Both the position numbers and the translations under genes were made by a program. Shown one piece after another: positions 51,804 through 60,831 of a stretch of 64,000 nt of DNA. Source of the stretch: Tsukamurella sp. 8F (GTDB lineage Bacteria; Actinomycetota; Actinomycetes; Mycobacteriales; Mycobacteriaceae); NCBI RefSeq assembly GCF_029167375.1, contig NZ_JARFTP010000007.1, positions 62,001-126,000 of the forward strand, given 5' to 3'. The first letter of the stretch is position 1. Every line of letters begins with the position of its first letter. The notes under the pieces are model-generated. The model worked only from the letters and a program-made list of their open reading frames with translations. It was not told the DNA's origin and did no database searches.

Positions 51804-52655
51804 ATGACGAGAGAACGAACCAGCTGGTTCATCACCGGCGCATCGCAGGGCTTCGGCCACGCACTGACCGCCGAGGCCCTCTCGCGCGGCAGCACAGTGA
51901 CCGCGACCGCGCGCGACGCTTCTTCGCTTGCGGATCTCGCCTCGCCCGGGTTGACCGTGATCGAGGCAGACCTTCTCTGCGCGGACGACGTTGTGCGCGT
52001 GGCGGAATCTATCGCGAGGACATCCGTGGACGTGCTCGTGAACAATGCCGGCCGTGCCATCGTGGGCGCTGCGGAGGAGGTCGCGATGCCACAGCTGCGC
52101 GAACAGCTCGAGCTGAACTTCTTCGCTGCCGCCGCACTCACCCGCGCCGCGTTGCCTGGTATGCGGGAACGCAAGGCAGGCGACATCATTCAGATGAGCA
52201 GCCAGGGCGGCCGCCTCTCCTTCCCGGGGGTGGGCGCGTACTCCGCCAGCAAGTTCGCGTTGGAGGGATGGTCGGAGGCACTCGCCGCCGAGGTCGCCGC
52301 GTTCGGGATCCGGGTCATGCTGGTGGAGCCGTCGCGGTTCCGGACTGGCTTCAACAGCACCCACTCGCTGGGGTTGGTCGAGGCCATCGACGCCTACGCT
52401 GGCGTCGTCGGCCCGGTGCGTGCCGATCTCACCGGCATCGAGGGCCACCAGGAGGGCGACCCTGAGCGCGCGGCGGCGATCATTGCCGACCTCGTCGAAT
52501 CCGATGCGCTGCCATTGCGGCTGCCCCTCGGCGCCGAGGCGGTCGAACGCCTCGCCACGGCATACACTGCGGCCGGGGACGGCGTGCGCCGCTGGGCGGA
52601 GGTCGCCCGGTCCGCGGACTTCCCCGGCGGGCGACCGACGACGCGCGGGCTATAG
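51804..52655 (+). CDS. SDR-family oxidoreductase
   Basis: 283 residues. Cofactor motif WFITGASQGFGHALTAEALS, NNAG at about residue 74, catalytic IQMSSQGGRLSFPGVGAYSA with Tyr and SK following (SASKFALEGW). The substrate loop VEPSRFRTGFN is typical of the 3-ketoacyl reductase-like SDRs. It is ten bases upstream of a MerR gene and probably cotranscribed with it. Substrate unknown. Confidence 0.86.
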   Translation: MTRERTSWFITGASQGFGHALTAEALSRGSTVTATARDASSLADLASPGLTVIEADLLCADDVVRVAESIARTSVDVLVNNAGRAIVGAAEEVAMPQLREQLELNFFAAAALTRAALPGMRERKAGDIIQMSSQGGRLSFPGVGAYSASKFALEGWSEALAAEVAAFGIRVMLVEPSRFRTGFNSTHSLGLVEAIDAYAGVVGPVRADLTGIEGHQEGDPERAAAIIADLVESDALPLRLPLGAEAVERLATAYTAAGDGVRRWAEVARSADFPGGRPTTRGL

Positions 52656-52665
52656 GAGGCATGAC

Positions 52666-53139
52666 ATGGCGACCGACGACCTGATGTCCCGGATTCTCGG
52701 CGAGATCGGCGAGACCGCAGAGATCGATGGCACGCTACCTGTCGAGACGATCCACCGCCTCGTCGACGCCGGAGACGACCCGCGCCCCATGTCCATCGCG
52801 GAGGTCGCGGAGCTCCTCGACCTGTCACCGCACTCGATCCGGTACTACGAGCGCGCCGGGTTGCTGACGGTGGCGCGAGACGGCCTGGGCCATCGCGTCT
52901 ACGACGCCGAAGCGCAACGTCGCCTGGTGTTCGTCACGCGAATGCGCCTGTCGGGCATGCCGATGCGCGATCTACAGCACTACGTCGAACTGGTCGACGC
53001 GGGCGACGACTCGATCAGCGAACGGCTGGACATGCTGCTCGAACATCGGGACACGATACGCCGTCGGATGCGCGAACTGACGCTCTCGCTGGCCGCCACC
53101 GAATACAAGATAGCCACGTACCGCTCACACGGCGGCTGA
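52666..53139 (+). CDS. MerR-family regulator
   Basis: 157 residues. A 40-residue N-terminal tail precedes the helix-turn-helix (MSIAEVAELLDLSPHSIRYY, ERAGLLTVARDGLGHRVYDA) and dimerisation helix (MLLEHRDTIRRRMRELTLSL). No effector domain, so it resembles the short MerR regulators that control a neighbouring reductase. It follows the SDR gene by 10 bp; GGAGGC precedes its ATG. It likely controls its own operon. Confidence 0.85.
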   Translation: MATDDLMSRILGEIGETAEIDGTLPVETIHRLVDAGDDPRPMSIAEVAELLDLSPHSIRYYERAGLLTVARDGLGHRVYDAEAQRRLVFVTRMRLSGMPMRDLQHYVELVDAGDDSISERLDMLLEHRDTIRRRMRELTLSLAATEYKIATYRSHGG

Positions 53140-53141
53140 CG

Positions 53142-54509
53142 TCACCCGAGGGTGACGCTCCAAGCCCGGTGACCGTCGGCGAGGCGCCGACCGTTGCCCG
53201 TTCCCAATCGCTCGCGCAGCGTGACAGGCTCGTCGTGCGGCTCGTCGACCAGTCCCCGAGAACGCAACTCGGGCACGAGCTGGTCCACGATATCGACGAA
53301 GGTTCCCGGCATCGTCGCGTACATGAAGTTGAACCCGTCCACATCTGCCACGTCACGCCAGCGCTCCAACTCGTCGGCGACGGTGGCGGGTGAGCCGGTG
53401 ATCACCGGTCCGCGACCGCCGATACTGACGAAGCGCGCGAGTTCCTCTACGGTCCACTGTCGATCACTGTCGCGGGTGAAGAGGTCGAGGGCGGAACGGT
53501 TCGCGTCCGTCGTCACGTGCACGAGTGGCGCGTCCGGCGGTAGCCCCGATAGATCCACGCCGGTCCAACCGCCGAAGAGCGCCAGGGCGCCGTGGGGACT
53601 GGCCGAGCGTCGGTAGTCGTCGAGCAGCTCGCGCGCGGCATCGTCGGTCGGGCGCACGATCGCGGTGAGCCCCGCGAGGATTCGCACCGAACGCGGGTCG
53701 CGACCCGCAGCCTCCACCTCTCTCCGGATCGCGTCGACAGTGGGCCGCACGGCGTCCGCCGTTGGGCCGATGACGAAGACCGCTTCGGCGTGAGTGCCGG
53801 CGAACCTTCGACCGCGGGGCGACGCTCCCGCCTGGAAGATGACGGGCGTGCGCTGCGGAGACGGTTCGCACAGGAAGGCGCCGGGCACCGTGTAGTTCTT
53901 CCCGCGATGTCCGATGTCCCGCACCCGCTGCGGGTCCGCGTACACGCCGGTCCCCCGGTCCGCGACCACCGCGTCGTCGGCCCACGAGTGTTCCCACAGC
54001 TTGTAGCACACGTCCAGGTACTCGTCGGCGACGTCATAGCGAAGGTCGTGCGGAATCTGTTCCGCGAATCCGAGGTTCTTCGCCGCAGAGTCGAGGTAGC
54101 CCGTGACCACGTTCCATCCGATGCGGCCCTTAGTCAGATGATCGAGTGTGGTCATGCGTCGCGCCAGAGCGTAAGGCTGCTCGTACGTGGTCGACACCGT
54201 CACCCCGAAGCCCAGATGACGCGTCGCCGCCGCCATGGCAGAGACCGCCAGGATGGGGTCGTTGACGGGAACCTGGATCGCGGAGCGCACGGCCTGGTCG
54301 CGGGACCCTCCGTATACGTCGTACGTGCCGAGTACGTCCGCGAGGAACAGCGCGTCGAAGCCGCCGCGCTCGAGCAGCTGAGCCAACGAGATCCAGTGAT
54401 CGACATCCGCGTAGTGGGTGCTGGAGTCGTCGTCCCGTGTCCACAGCCCGGCCGACTGGTGTCCGATACACGCCATCGCGAAAGCACTCAGGATCAGGTT
54501 CCGACTCAT
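53142..54509 (-). CDS. LLM-class flavin-dependent monooxygenase (NtaA/SnaA/DszA type)
   Basis: 455 residues. Bacterial luciferase-like barrel: FDALFLADVLGTYDVYGGSR, PILAVSAMAAATRHLGFGVT, GRIGWNVVTGYLDSAAKNLG, and PSPQRTPVIFQAGASPRGRR, the segments that define the NtaA/SnaA/DszA family. It uses FMNH2 from a partner reductase to oxygenate a sulfonate, amine or heterocycle. Its ATG overlaps the stop of the MFS gene (ATGA), so it is translationally coupled to it: the pair probably imports and degrades one compound. Confidence 0.9.
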   Translation of the reverse strand: MSRNLILSAFAMACIGHQSAGLWTRDDDSSTHYADVDHWISLAQLLERGGFDALFLADVLGTYDVYGGSRDQAVRSAIQVPVNDPILAVSAMAAATRHLGFGVTVSTTYEQPYALARRMTTLDHLTKGRIGWNVVTGYLDSAAKNLGFAEQIPHDLRYDVADEYLDVCYKLWEHSWADDAVVADRGTGVYADPQRVRDIGHRGKNYTVPGAFLCEPSPQRTPVIFQAGASPRGRRFAGTHAEAVFVIGPTADAVRPTVDAIRREVEAAGRDPRSVRILAGLTAIVRPTDDAARELLDDYRRSASPHGALALFGGWTGVDLSGLPPDAPLVHVTTDANRSALDLFTRDSDRQWTVEELARFVSIGGRGPVITGSPATVADELERWRDVADVDGFNFMYATMPGTFVDIVDQLVPELRSRGLVDEPHDEPVTLRERLGTGNGRRLADGHRAWSVTLG

Positions 54510-55834
54510 CCCTGCACCGCCTCGACGCGTGCGCGCGGCCGCGTCTCCGGCGCCAGGCAGACGCCGACGGCGGACACCGCCGCGAGGACCATCAGGTACG
54601 CGGCCACGAGCCACGGCCGGCCCCCGCACGCGTCGAGGGCCGCCGCGGCGATGAGCGGCGTCAGCCCGCCTCCGACGACCGCGCCGACGGCGTACCCGAT
54701 CGACGCGCCGCTGTACCGGAGCTCCGTGGGAAATAGTTCAGAGAAGAAGGCGGCCTGCGCGCCGTACTGGCTGTCGTGCCCGAGGTTGAGCCCCAGGATG
54801 TACGCCGCCACGACGAGAGCCGCCGCGCCCGTATCGATGAAGAGGAACGCGGGCACCGTGAACAGGACGGTGAACAGCGCACCGAACAGGTACACCCGGC
54901 GCCGACCGATTCTGTCCGATAAGGCGCCCCACAGTGGCGTCGCGACAAGGCTGATGACAGACGCAACGAGCGTGGCGACGAGGCCGACCGTCGTTCCGCG
55001 ATGCCCCAGGGCATGCGCGATGTAGGTGAGCAGGAAGACGGTGTAGAGCGTGTACAGCGCGATCTGACCGATGCGCATGAGCACCGTCAGCCCCACCTCC
55101 CGGCCGTGGCGGCGAAGGACCAGTCCGACGGGGGCGCGGACGGTGCCGCCGGTGTCCCGTAGTGCGATGAATTCGGGCGAGTCCGCAACAGACAGTCGCA
55201 CGATCAGGCCCACGATCACGAGTACCGCGCTGAGCAGAAACGGGATCCGCCAACCCCAGGACAGGAACGCCGAGCCGTCGACCGTCGCATGAACCGCTGT
55301 GAACACGGACGACGCGAGGATCATACCGACCGCCGAACCCGTCTGCGGCACAGCACCATACAGACCTCGCCGGCCTACCGGCGCATGCTCGACCGCCAGC
55401 AGCACGGCGCCTCCCCACTCGATACCCGCGGAGAGTCCCTGCAGGAGGCGGAGAACCGTCAGCAGAACGGGCGCGAGGAAACCCACGCTCGCATAGGTCG
55501 GGAGTAGCCCGATCGCCGTCGTCGCGACGCCCATCAACAGCAACGAGCCGACGAGGACGGCCTTACGTCCGACGCGGTCACCGAAGTGCCCCGCGAGCGC
55601 CCCGCCGACAGGCCGGGCAACGAACCCTACCGCGTACGTGGCGAAGGCGGCCAGTATGCCGCCCGCCGCGCTGGCGTGCGGGAAGAACAGCGGCCCGAGC
55701 ACCAGCGCGGAAGCCGTTCCGTACAAGTAGAAGTCGTACCACTCGACGGATGTCCCGATCAAGGAGGCGACGGCGACCCGACGACGCTCCGCCCCGCTGG
55801 AGACCGGTCCGACGGTGGCCTCAACGCTCGTCAA
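54506..55834 (-). CDS. MHS-family MFS transporter
   Basis: 442 residues. The metabolite:H+ symporter signature SLIGTSVEWYDFYLYGTASA begins at about residue 25; GHFGDRVGRKAVLVGSLLLM is the loop 2-3 motif and LWGALSDRIGRRRVYLFGAL its repeat. Imports a small organic acid or related compound with protons. The start is TTG (no ATG or GTG fits upstream of the first helix) with a weak Shine-Dalgarno. Coupled to the LLM monooxygenase gene. Confidence 0.86.
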   Translation of the reverse strand: MTSVEATVGPVSSGAERRRVAVASLIGTSVEWYDFYLYGTASALVLGPLFFPHASAAGGILAAFATYAVGFVARPVGGALAGHFGDRVGRKAVLVGSLLLMGVATTAIGLLPTYASVGFLAPVLLTVLRLLQGLSAGIEWGGAVLLAVEHAPVGRRGLYGAVPQTGSAVGMILASSVFTAVHATVDGSAFLSWGWRIPFLLSAVLVIVGLIVRLSVADSPEFIALRDTGGTVRAPVGLVLRRHGREVGLTVLMRIGQIALYTLYTVFLLTYIAHALGHRGTTVGLVATLVASVISLVATPLWGALSDRIGRRRVYLFGALFTVLFTVPAFLFIDTGAAALVVAAYILGLNLGHDSQYGAQAAFFSELFPTELRYSGASIGYAVGAVVGGGLTPLIAAAALDACGGRPWLVAAYLMVLAAVSAVGVCLAPETRPRARVEAVQG

Positions 55835-55987
55835 GAGATCTGCCGCCTTTCATCATAGGAAGAGGTCAAACATATGGGCGCGCACCGCCATCCGGTCAAC
55901 AGCTGCGATCACCGTGAGCCGATTCCCCATCGGCGGGCGCCGTTCCGCGTGCGCTACCGTCAGACAGGACACCGATGGGAGTGAGCG

Positions 55988-56572
55988 ATGCCGATTCTCG
56001 AGCATGAGCGGGTCGTCGCACGAACACCCGACGAGCTGTACGACTTCGTCACCACTCCTTCGACGTGGCTCCAGTGGCATCCTTCGGTCGTCCGCGTCAC
56101 TCCGCCCCTCGACGTCCCCGCACGAGAAGAGGCGACGTTCACTACGGAGGTGCGCACACCGGTCGGCACGGGTATCAACGCGTGGACCGTAGGACGGTGC
56201 GTTCCGGGCCGGGAGTGGCACGCGCAGGCGGACATGAGCATCGGCGGGACGACGATGCTGACCTATCGGATCGCACCCCACCGAGACGGCGCCCTCTTCA
56301 CGCGCACGCTCGAATATCGACTGCGCAGCCCACTGCTGCGGGTCGCAGATCGAATCGTCGGACGGCGACGGATCGACGAGGAGTCGCGCGAGTCGCTGGA
56401 CCGGCTGGCCACTCTGCACGCGTCCCACGACCCGGCCACACCACGGCGTGTGGCGGTGCTGGGCCGCGGAGGAGCAGGTAAGTCATCGCTGGCCCGACGC
56501 ATCGGTTCACTGCGGGGCATCGATGTCATCGAGCTGGATGCGTGGTTCTGGCGGCTAGGCCCGCGGCTATAA
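55988..56572 (+). CDS. SRPBCC-fold protein fused to a truncated P-loop kinase-like domain
   Basis: 194 residues. Residues 1-140 form a SRPBCC (START/Bet v1-like) domain: HERVVARTPDELYDFVTTPS, WLQWHPSVVRVTPP and the long C-terminal helix (ESRESLDRLATLHASHD). A P-loop NTPase domain then begins (AVLGRGGAGKSSLARRIGS, then DVIELDAWFW) but stops after about 35 residues. The rest of the kinase is found downstream in another frame. So the SRPBCC half is intact and the NTPase half is broken. Fusion of the two is unusual and may itself be ancestral. Confidence 0.7.
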   Translation: MPILEHERVVARTPDELYDFVTTPSTWLQWHPSVVRVTPPLDVPAREEATFTTEVRTPVGTGINAWTVGRCVPGREWHAQADMSIGGTTMLTYRIAPHRDGALFTRTLEYRLRSPLLRVADRIVGRRRIDEESRESLDRLATLHASHDPATPRRVAVLGRGGAGKSSLARRIGSLRGIDVIELDAWFWRLGPRL

Positions 56573-56579
56573 AACGCGG

Positions 56580-56736
56580 ACGTGAGAGTCGCGAGTTCTG
56601 GAAGTGGGTGGTCCGCTATCGCCGAGACAGCCTCCCCACCGTGAGCGCCGCCGCGCGCGCCACGTCCGCGATGGTGGTGATACTGCACAACCAGGATGAG
56701 GTCGAGCGGTTCGTCGCGAGCCTCGAGCGCCGGTGA
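56580..56736 (+). pseudogene. C-terminal remnant of the P-loop kinase-like domain
   Basis: In the frame next to the SRPBCC gene, KRGRESREFWKWVVRYRRDS followed by MVVILHNQDEVERFVASLE is the end of a small P-loop kinase of the adenylate kinase/topology-modulation (FlaR-like) type. About 100 codons expected between Walker A and this end are missing, so an internal deletion with a frame change has split the gene. Confidence 0.55.
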
Positions 56737-56814
56737 CGGTCATGTGAACCGAAACATCGTGACTGCCACCCGAAACGGATTCCCGTTGTAGCAGGTAGCT
56801 GGTATCAAGTCCAG

Positions 56815-57420
56815 GTGGGAATTCGCGCGGTGCTTTTCGATATAGGCGGTGTCCTAGAGATCACCGACGGCGCGCCGGCAGTGCTCTGGACGCGACGTCT
56901 GGGCCTCACTTCGTCTGGGTGGGATCGCTTGCGCAGCGTGCTCGCCGACGGCGAGATCGGCCGCACGACCGAGTCCGAGGTGTTCGACGTACTCGCCTCA
57001 CTCATCGGACGCGACGCCGCAGAATCGACGCTCGGCGAGATGTGGGACCAGTACCTGGGCCACCCCGACACTGTTCTGATCGACTACCTGGCGGGACTCC
57101 GACCGACGTATCGCACGGGGCTGCTGAGCAATAGCTTCGTCGGTGCGCGAGAGCGCGAAGAGCGCCGCTACGGCTTCTCGTCGTTGGTCGACGAAATCGT
57201 CTACTCGCACGAAGTCGGTGTCGCCAAACCTGATCCCGCGGTCTACGAACTCGCCTGCCGCCGTCTCGATGTCGCTACGACCGAAACCGTCCTTATAGAC
57301 GATTCCCAGGTCGCCGTAGACGGCGCGCGTGCGACGGGCATGAGAGCCATCCTGCATCGAGACACATGGACGACCACGCACGCCCTTGATGCATGTCTGG
57401 GCACGCGCTACGCACGATGA
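56815..57420 (+). CDS. HAD-superfamily hydrolase
   Basis: 201 residues. Motif I AVLFDIGGVLEITDG, motif II LLSNSF, motif III Lys in GVAKPDPAVYELAC, motif IV VLIDDSQVAVDGARATGM. The residue two after the nucleophile Asp is Gly rather than Asp, as in many HAD-IA proteins of the YihX kind. It is a probable phosphatase. Start GTG is reached shortly before the motif I strand. Stand-alone; no operon partner. Confidence 0.83.
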   Translation: MGIRAVLFDIGGVLEITDGAPAVLWTRRLGLTSSGWDRLRSVLADGEIGRTTESEVFDVLASLIGRDAAESTLGEMWDQYLGHPDTVLIDYLAGLRPTYRTGLLSNSFVGAREREERRYGFSSLVDEIVYSHEVGVAKPDPAVYELACRRLDVATTETVLIDDSQVAVDGARATGMRAILHRDTWTTTHALDACLGTRYAR

Positions 57421-57470
57421 GGGTCACGCGTCTCGAGCAGCCGCCAACCGTGTTCCGGTGTCGGTCGAAC

Positions 57471-58157
57471 TCAGCACCCGAGTTGGTCAGCGAGGTCGTC
57501 GAGTCCGGTCGCGTGGAAAGCGTCGAGCGGATTCGGCGCCTCATCCTTCACCTCGGGACCCCACTCGCGGGGCCGTTCGATGTAGGCGGTGCGCAGTCCG
57601 AATGAGCGCGCTGCCGCAAGGTCGGTGACGTGGGTGGCGACCATCAGCACCTCGTCGGGCCGCACCTGCATGAGTTCGGCGATGCCGAGGTATACCTCCC
57701 GCGCAGGCTTGTAGTGCCTCCACACGTCAGCCCCTCCGATGAAGTCCCAGTCGAATCCGTTGAGCTTCGCCATCTCCGTGAGCAGAGCCACGTTGCCGTT
57801 GCTGAGCGCCGAAACAACATACTGTGACTTGAGTCTTCGGATGCCGTCGGCGGCGTCGGGCCAGCCCGGAATCACGTGCCAGGCGTGTACCGCGATGTCG
57901 AGCTGACGGGTACTGGCGACGATCCTGTACGAGTCCCGCAGCAGACGATCGAGCGCCTCTCGATGCAGCTCGTCCAGCAATGTCCAAGGACGCGAGCCGG
58001 ATTCGACCTCAGCCAGAGCGGGAGCGTATGTCCGTCGCCAGTCGAGCGCGAGCCGCGATCCGTCGATGTCTGGAAACTGTTCCGCGAGAACTTCGCTCAC
58101 TCCAGTGTGCCAGTCGGTCACCGTACCGAAGGTGTCGAATGCCAGAAGCTTTATCAC
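57471..58157 (-). CDS. Haloacid dehalogenase, type II (HAD)
   Basis: 228 residues. Motif I LLAFDTFGTVTDWHTGV, motif II VVSALSNGNVALL, motif III Lys in WRHYKPAREVYLGIAELMQV, motif IV MVATHVTDLAAARSFGLRTA. Resembles (S)-2-haloacid dehalogenases, which swap a halogen for hydroxyl by an Asp nucleophile. Motif IV is VATHVTD rather than the usual V(A/S)xHxxD, i.e. normal. The ATG overlaps the GNAT gene's stop (ATGA), so the two are coupled. Confidence 0.82.
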   Translation of the reverse strand: MIKLLAFDTFGTVTDWHTGVSEVLAEQFPDIDGSRLALDWRRTYAPALAEVESGSRPWTLLDELHREALDRLLRDSYRIVASTRQLDIAVHAWHVIPGWPDAADGIRRLKSQYVVSALSNGNVALLTEMAKLNGFDWDFIGGADVWRHYKPAREVYLGIAELMQVRPDEVLMVATHVTDLAAARSFGLRTAYIERPREWGPEVKDEAPNPLDAFHATGLDDLADQLGC

Positions 58158-58705
58158 ACCTGGTCCTCCCTATCACGGCCGTTGCCGTTCCGGCTGCGGC
58201 ACCTTTCATTTCCGCGATCGCCGCACTTACGTATTCCGAGCTCGAAGTAGAGGACCGATCCGGAGCGGGCCACTTCCGACAAGCCTGCTTTGATGAGCAC
58301 CTTCTGCGACGCCGAATTGCCAGCAAGGGTATCGGCGGCGATAGTCGCCGCCCCCCGATCGGCGGCAAAGGCGATCGCCGCGCGGAGGGCTTCAGTCGCG
58401 AAGCCACGCCGGCGCGCTGCCGGGACGACGCCGTATCCGATCCGGACGCGACCGTCTGGGTCTGGTGGACCGAAGTAGCCGATACCTCCGATCGCGATAT
58501 GGTCGTCCCGGCGACGGATCATGTAGAGCGTGAACACCGGATCTGGATCATGTGTTCTCGCGAGGGTTCGCAACAACGAGAGTTCCTCGAGCAGAGGATA
58601 TTCCGCATGCCAGTCGTCCCCCGTCCGCCGATCGCGAGAGACGATTCGCGCAGCCAGCTCCGGCGTGATCGACTCCAGGGTGAGTCGAGAAGTCTCGATG
58701 ACCAT
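58154..58705 (-). CDS. GNAT-family N-acetyltransferase
   Basis: 183 residues. Begins with ETSRLTLESITPELAARIVS, like RimJ/RimL-type acetyltransferases, and has acetyl-CoA motif A as VRIGYGVVPAARRRGFATEA and motif B as NSASQKVLIKAGLSEV. The C-terminal 20 residues (GDRGNERCRSRNGNGRDR) are low-complexity and may not be structured. A Met 12 codons upstream is an alternative start. Coupled to the haloacid dehalogenase gene downstream. Confidence 0.8.
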   Translation of the reverse strand: MVIETSRLTLESITPELAARIVSRDRRTGDDWHAEYPLLEELSLLRTLARTHDPDPVFTLYMIRRRDDHIAIGGIGYFGPPDPDGRVRIGYGVVPAARRRGFATEALRAAIAFAADRGAATIAADTLAGNSASQKVLIKAGLSEVARSGSVLYFELGIRKCGDRGNERCRSRNGNGRDREDQV

Positions 58706-58903
58706 CACCCGAGTCTCACACCGCGGGTTCGCAATCGCCATTGGGTTTTCCGGACCTCGCTCGCTCGTTGCCGCACGACCAGACCGCGGCCGCGCACGGC
58801 TACGCGGGTGCCGCCCTGTCGCCTACGCGGACTCGGAGGCTGTCGAGCATTCGGATGAGAACCCGCTCGCGACGGTCTACACCGACACCTGAGCGCATTC
58901 GAG

Positions 58904-59488
58904 TCAGGCCCGACCAGTGAACGCAAGCAGCAGGTCGGCTGTGGATCGCGATACCGGTCTGCGCTCGGGACCGAAGAGCCCTGCGGCACGCAGTTTATCG
59001 ATCTCTGCCGACATCGTGTCGAGAACATACGAGCACAACTCGGCAGACGGTTCCCACGGAGCAGCAATGCCGTCACAGAGGTCTTTCGCGTGCAGAGTCA
59101 GTTCCATGACACGCATCCGCATCAACACAAGACCGGATCGCCGGCCCATTCTGTGATCGACGATCGCTGTGAGATCGCTCTGGCCGGCGACATCACGGAG
59201 AGCGCCCTCGGAACGCCAGAAGGCGGCGACGGGGTCGTGCCCGACGTAGTCCTCGGACCGCGTCGCGGCAGTCAGTGCAGCGGTCGCTCCGTCGAGCAGC
59301 ATCGCGTAGCGGTGGGCGCCGCCGCTCACGTGGTCGACCAGGTCGCGGACAGTCCATTCGCCACAGCCGCTCGGTTGGCTCCACTGAGACGGAGCGACGT
59401 GCTCGAGCACCGAAAGCCAGACGCCCTCAGCCGAAGACAACGCCCGCATCAGCTGCCCGCGCTCCGCGTCGACCTCCGGATCGCTCAT
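58904..59488 (-). CDS. DinB-like/TIGR03086-family protein (maleylpyruvate isomerase-type)
   Basis: 194 residues. The first helix bundle holds WSQPSGCGEWTVRDLVDHVS and AHRYAMLLDGATAALTAA with His/Glu positions for a metal; RMRVMELTLHAKDLCDGIAA has the second His. The family (mycothiol-dependent maleylpyruvate isomerases and relatives) is common in actinobacteria, where the thiol is mycothiol. Exact reaction unknown. The 162 bp downstream, up to the GNAT start, show no gene I can support. Confidence 0.8.
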   Translation of the reverse strand: MSDPEVDAERGQLMRALSSAEGVWLSVLEHVAPSQWSQPSGCGEWTVRDLVDHVSGGAHRYAMLLDGATAALTAATRSEDYVGHDPVAAFWRSEGALRDVAGQSDLTAIVDHRMGRRSGLVLMRMRVMELTLHAKDLCDGIAAPWEPSAELCSYVLDTMSAEIDKLRAAGLFGPERRPVSRSTADLLLAFTGRA

Positions 59489-59577
59489 CAGACTCCCCTG
59501 CTAGCGCTATCAGCTGGTGAAACGAACCGGGCTCAGATCGCCCTTCAAGGTGGCAGCGCGCAGCCGCCTAGCCCCCG

Positions 59578-60282
59578 CTACCGTAGTGCCAACAACTGAT
59601 CAACGGTGATAAACCTGTATCGGTCGGCTTTCAACCGCTGGATGACCGGCCGGATCGAGGCGCGCACAGATTGGCTGTACCAGGGATGCAACAACACGAT
59701 GGATCCCGGCCGCGCTCTACCTGTGACGTAGCCCGTGATCGCTCCTCGCGTCGAGGCGCCCACGTCGAGCGGATCAACATCCCACATCACCGTAGTCATG
59801 TCTCGACTGGACAAGGCCAACGGCAAACCGACCAACTTCTTTCCGTAAGGCGGCCGAAACCGTAGCGGGCCTCGGTAACCGATACCACGCAGGGCCGAAT
59901 TTGTCCGATCCAACTCATCGCCGTACCACCCCGGAGTGTGGAACCACATTCTCTGATGGGTGAAGGAGTGATTCGCAAGCTGGTGGCCAGCTGACATAAG
60001 CGCTTGCGCAGACGCAGGATGCGCGACGACTTGCGAGCCGATCAGAAAGAAGGTCGCGACAACCCCCTCCTCACGTAACACCGAGAGTATCTCGTCGAGC
60101 GCATCAGGGTTCGGACCGTCGTCGAACGTCAAGGCGACTACACGTTCATCGGTATCAACACGGGCAACGATGTCGCCGGCAATCGCAACGGTGCGGGCGT
60201 TGGCAAGTTTGTAGACTGCGAAGGTTCCACTGAGTGCCAGCGCAACAACGGTGAGTACTACGAGAACTTTGCGACGGCCCAC
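59578..60282 (-). CDS. Membrane-anchored polysaccharide deacetylase (NodB fold)
   Basis: 234 residues. N-terminal signal anchor (VLVVLTVVALALSGTFAVYK), then NodB homology: VVALTFDDGPNPDALDEILS with the catalytic and metal Asp, NHSFTHQRMW with the metal His pair, FRPPYGKKLVGLPLAL with the catalytic Arg, and VLLHPWYSQ as the last motif. Removes acetyl groups from a cell-wall glycan such as peptidoglycan. GTG start. It lies downstream of ssrA on the same strand, separated by a terminator. Confidence 0.9.
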   Translation of the reverse strand: MGRRKVLVVLTVVALALSGTFAVYKLANARTVAIAGDIVARVDTDERVVALTFDDGPNPDALDEILSVLREEGVVATFFLIGSQVVAHPASAQALMSAGHQLANHSFTHQRMWFHTPGWYGDELDRTNSALRGIGYRGPLRFRPPYGKKLVGLPLALSSRDMTTVMWDVDPLDVGASTRGAITGYVTGRARPGSIVLLHPWYSQSVRASIRPVIQRLKADRYRFITVDQLLALR

Positions 60283-60416
60283 GGGCCGACTCTACCGAGC
60301 AAGCGGCGCGTCGCCAGAAGCCCATCGAACCTGGCGGACGGTCGTACGGCCTCCTCCACCACGCGCACAGCCGAGATGTGGCCTACAGGACAACGACATC
60401 GGTAGGACATAGGAAA

Positions 60417-60447
60417 AGCCCCTGGCCTGCGATGCAGACCAGGGGCT
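60417..60447 (-). terminator. Terminator of ssrA
   Basis: AGCCCCTGG / CCAGGGGCT nine-base stem, 13-base loop, then a short T run (CTTTTCC) on the minus strand, seven bases past the tmRNA 3' end. Confidence 0.8.
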
Positions 60448-60453
60448 CTCCGG

Positions 60454-60831
60454 TGGAGCTGCCGGGAATTGAACCCGGGTCCTCCGTCACCTTGGCGGGG
60501 CTTCTCCGTGCGCAGTCCGCTGCGTCTCTACTCGGATCTCCCGGTCACGCGAACAAGCCGGGATGACGATCCCAGTCGCTGTTTGATGTCCCTCACTATG
60601 CCGCGACCGCACCGTGAGGTGAGCCCTCTAGCTGATGCCGGTGACCGGGTCGAGGGCGAACCCGGGCCGACAGACCCGCTCTACTGCTTAGGCAGCGAGA
60701 GCGAAGTCGCGCTGATTGGAATCGGCGCTTAATTGGTTGCTGCGACGCTTAACGGTGGTCTCCAGCCTGCACCGGCACGCTTCCCCCGCGTTGACAAACG
60801 AAGTCGAAACCGATCAGCCCCTCGTTCGCCG
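60454..60831 (-). ncRNA. ssrA: Transfer-messenger RNA
   Basis: About 378 nt. 5' end GGGGCTGATCGG pairs with CAGCTCC at the 3' end; T arm is CCGGG-TTCAATT-CCCGG; the tag reading frame on the minus strand is ADSNQRDFALAA followed by TAA. The encoded 3' terminus is A-CC-G, so CCA must be completed after transcription. It rescues stalled ribosomes together with SmpB, whose gene lies 2.6 kb away on the same strand. A terminator follows. Confidence 0.95.

Noticed and set aside
58742-58903. Coding-like fragments FPDLARSLPHDQTAAA and YADSEAVEHSDENPLATV on the plus strand
   Set aside because: They are short, in different frames and lack any start; possibly a gene remnant but not supportable.
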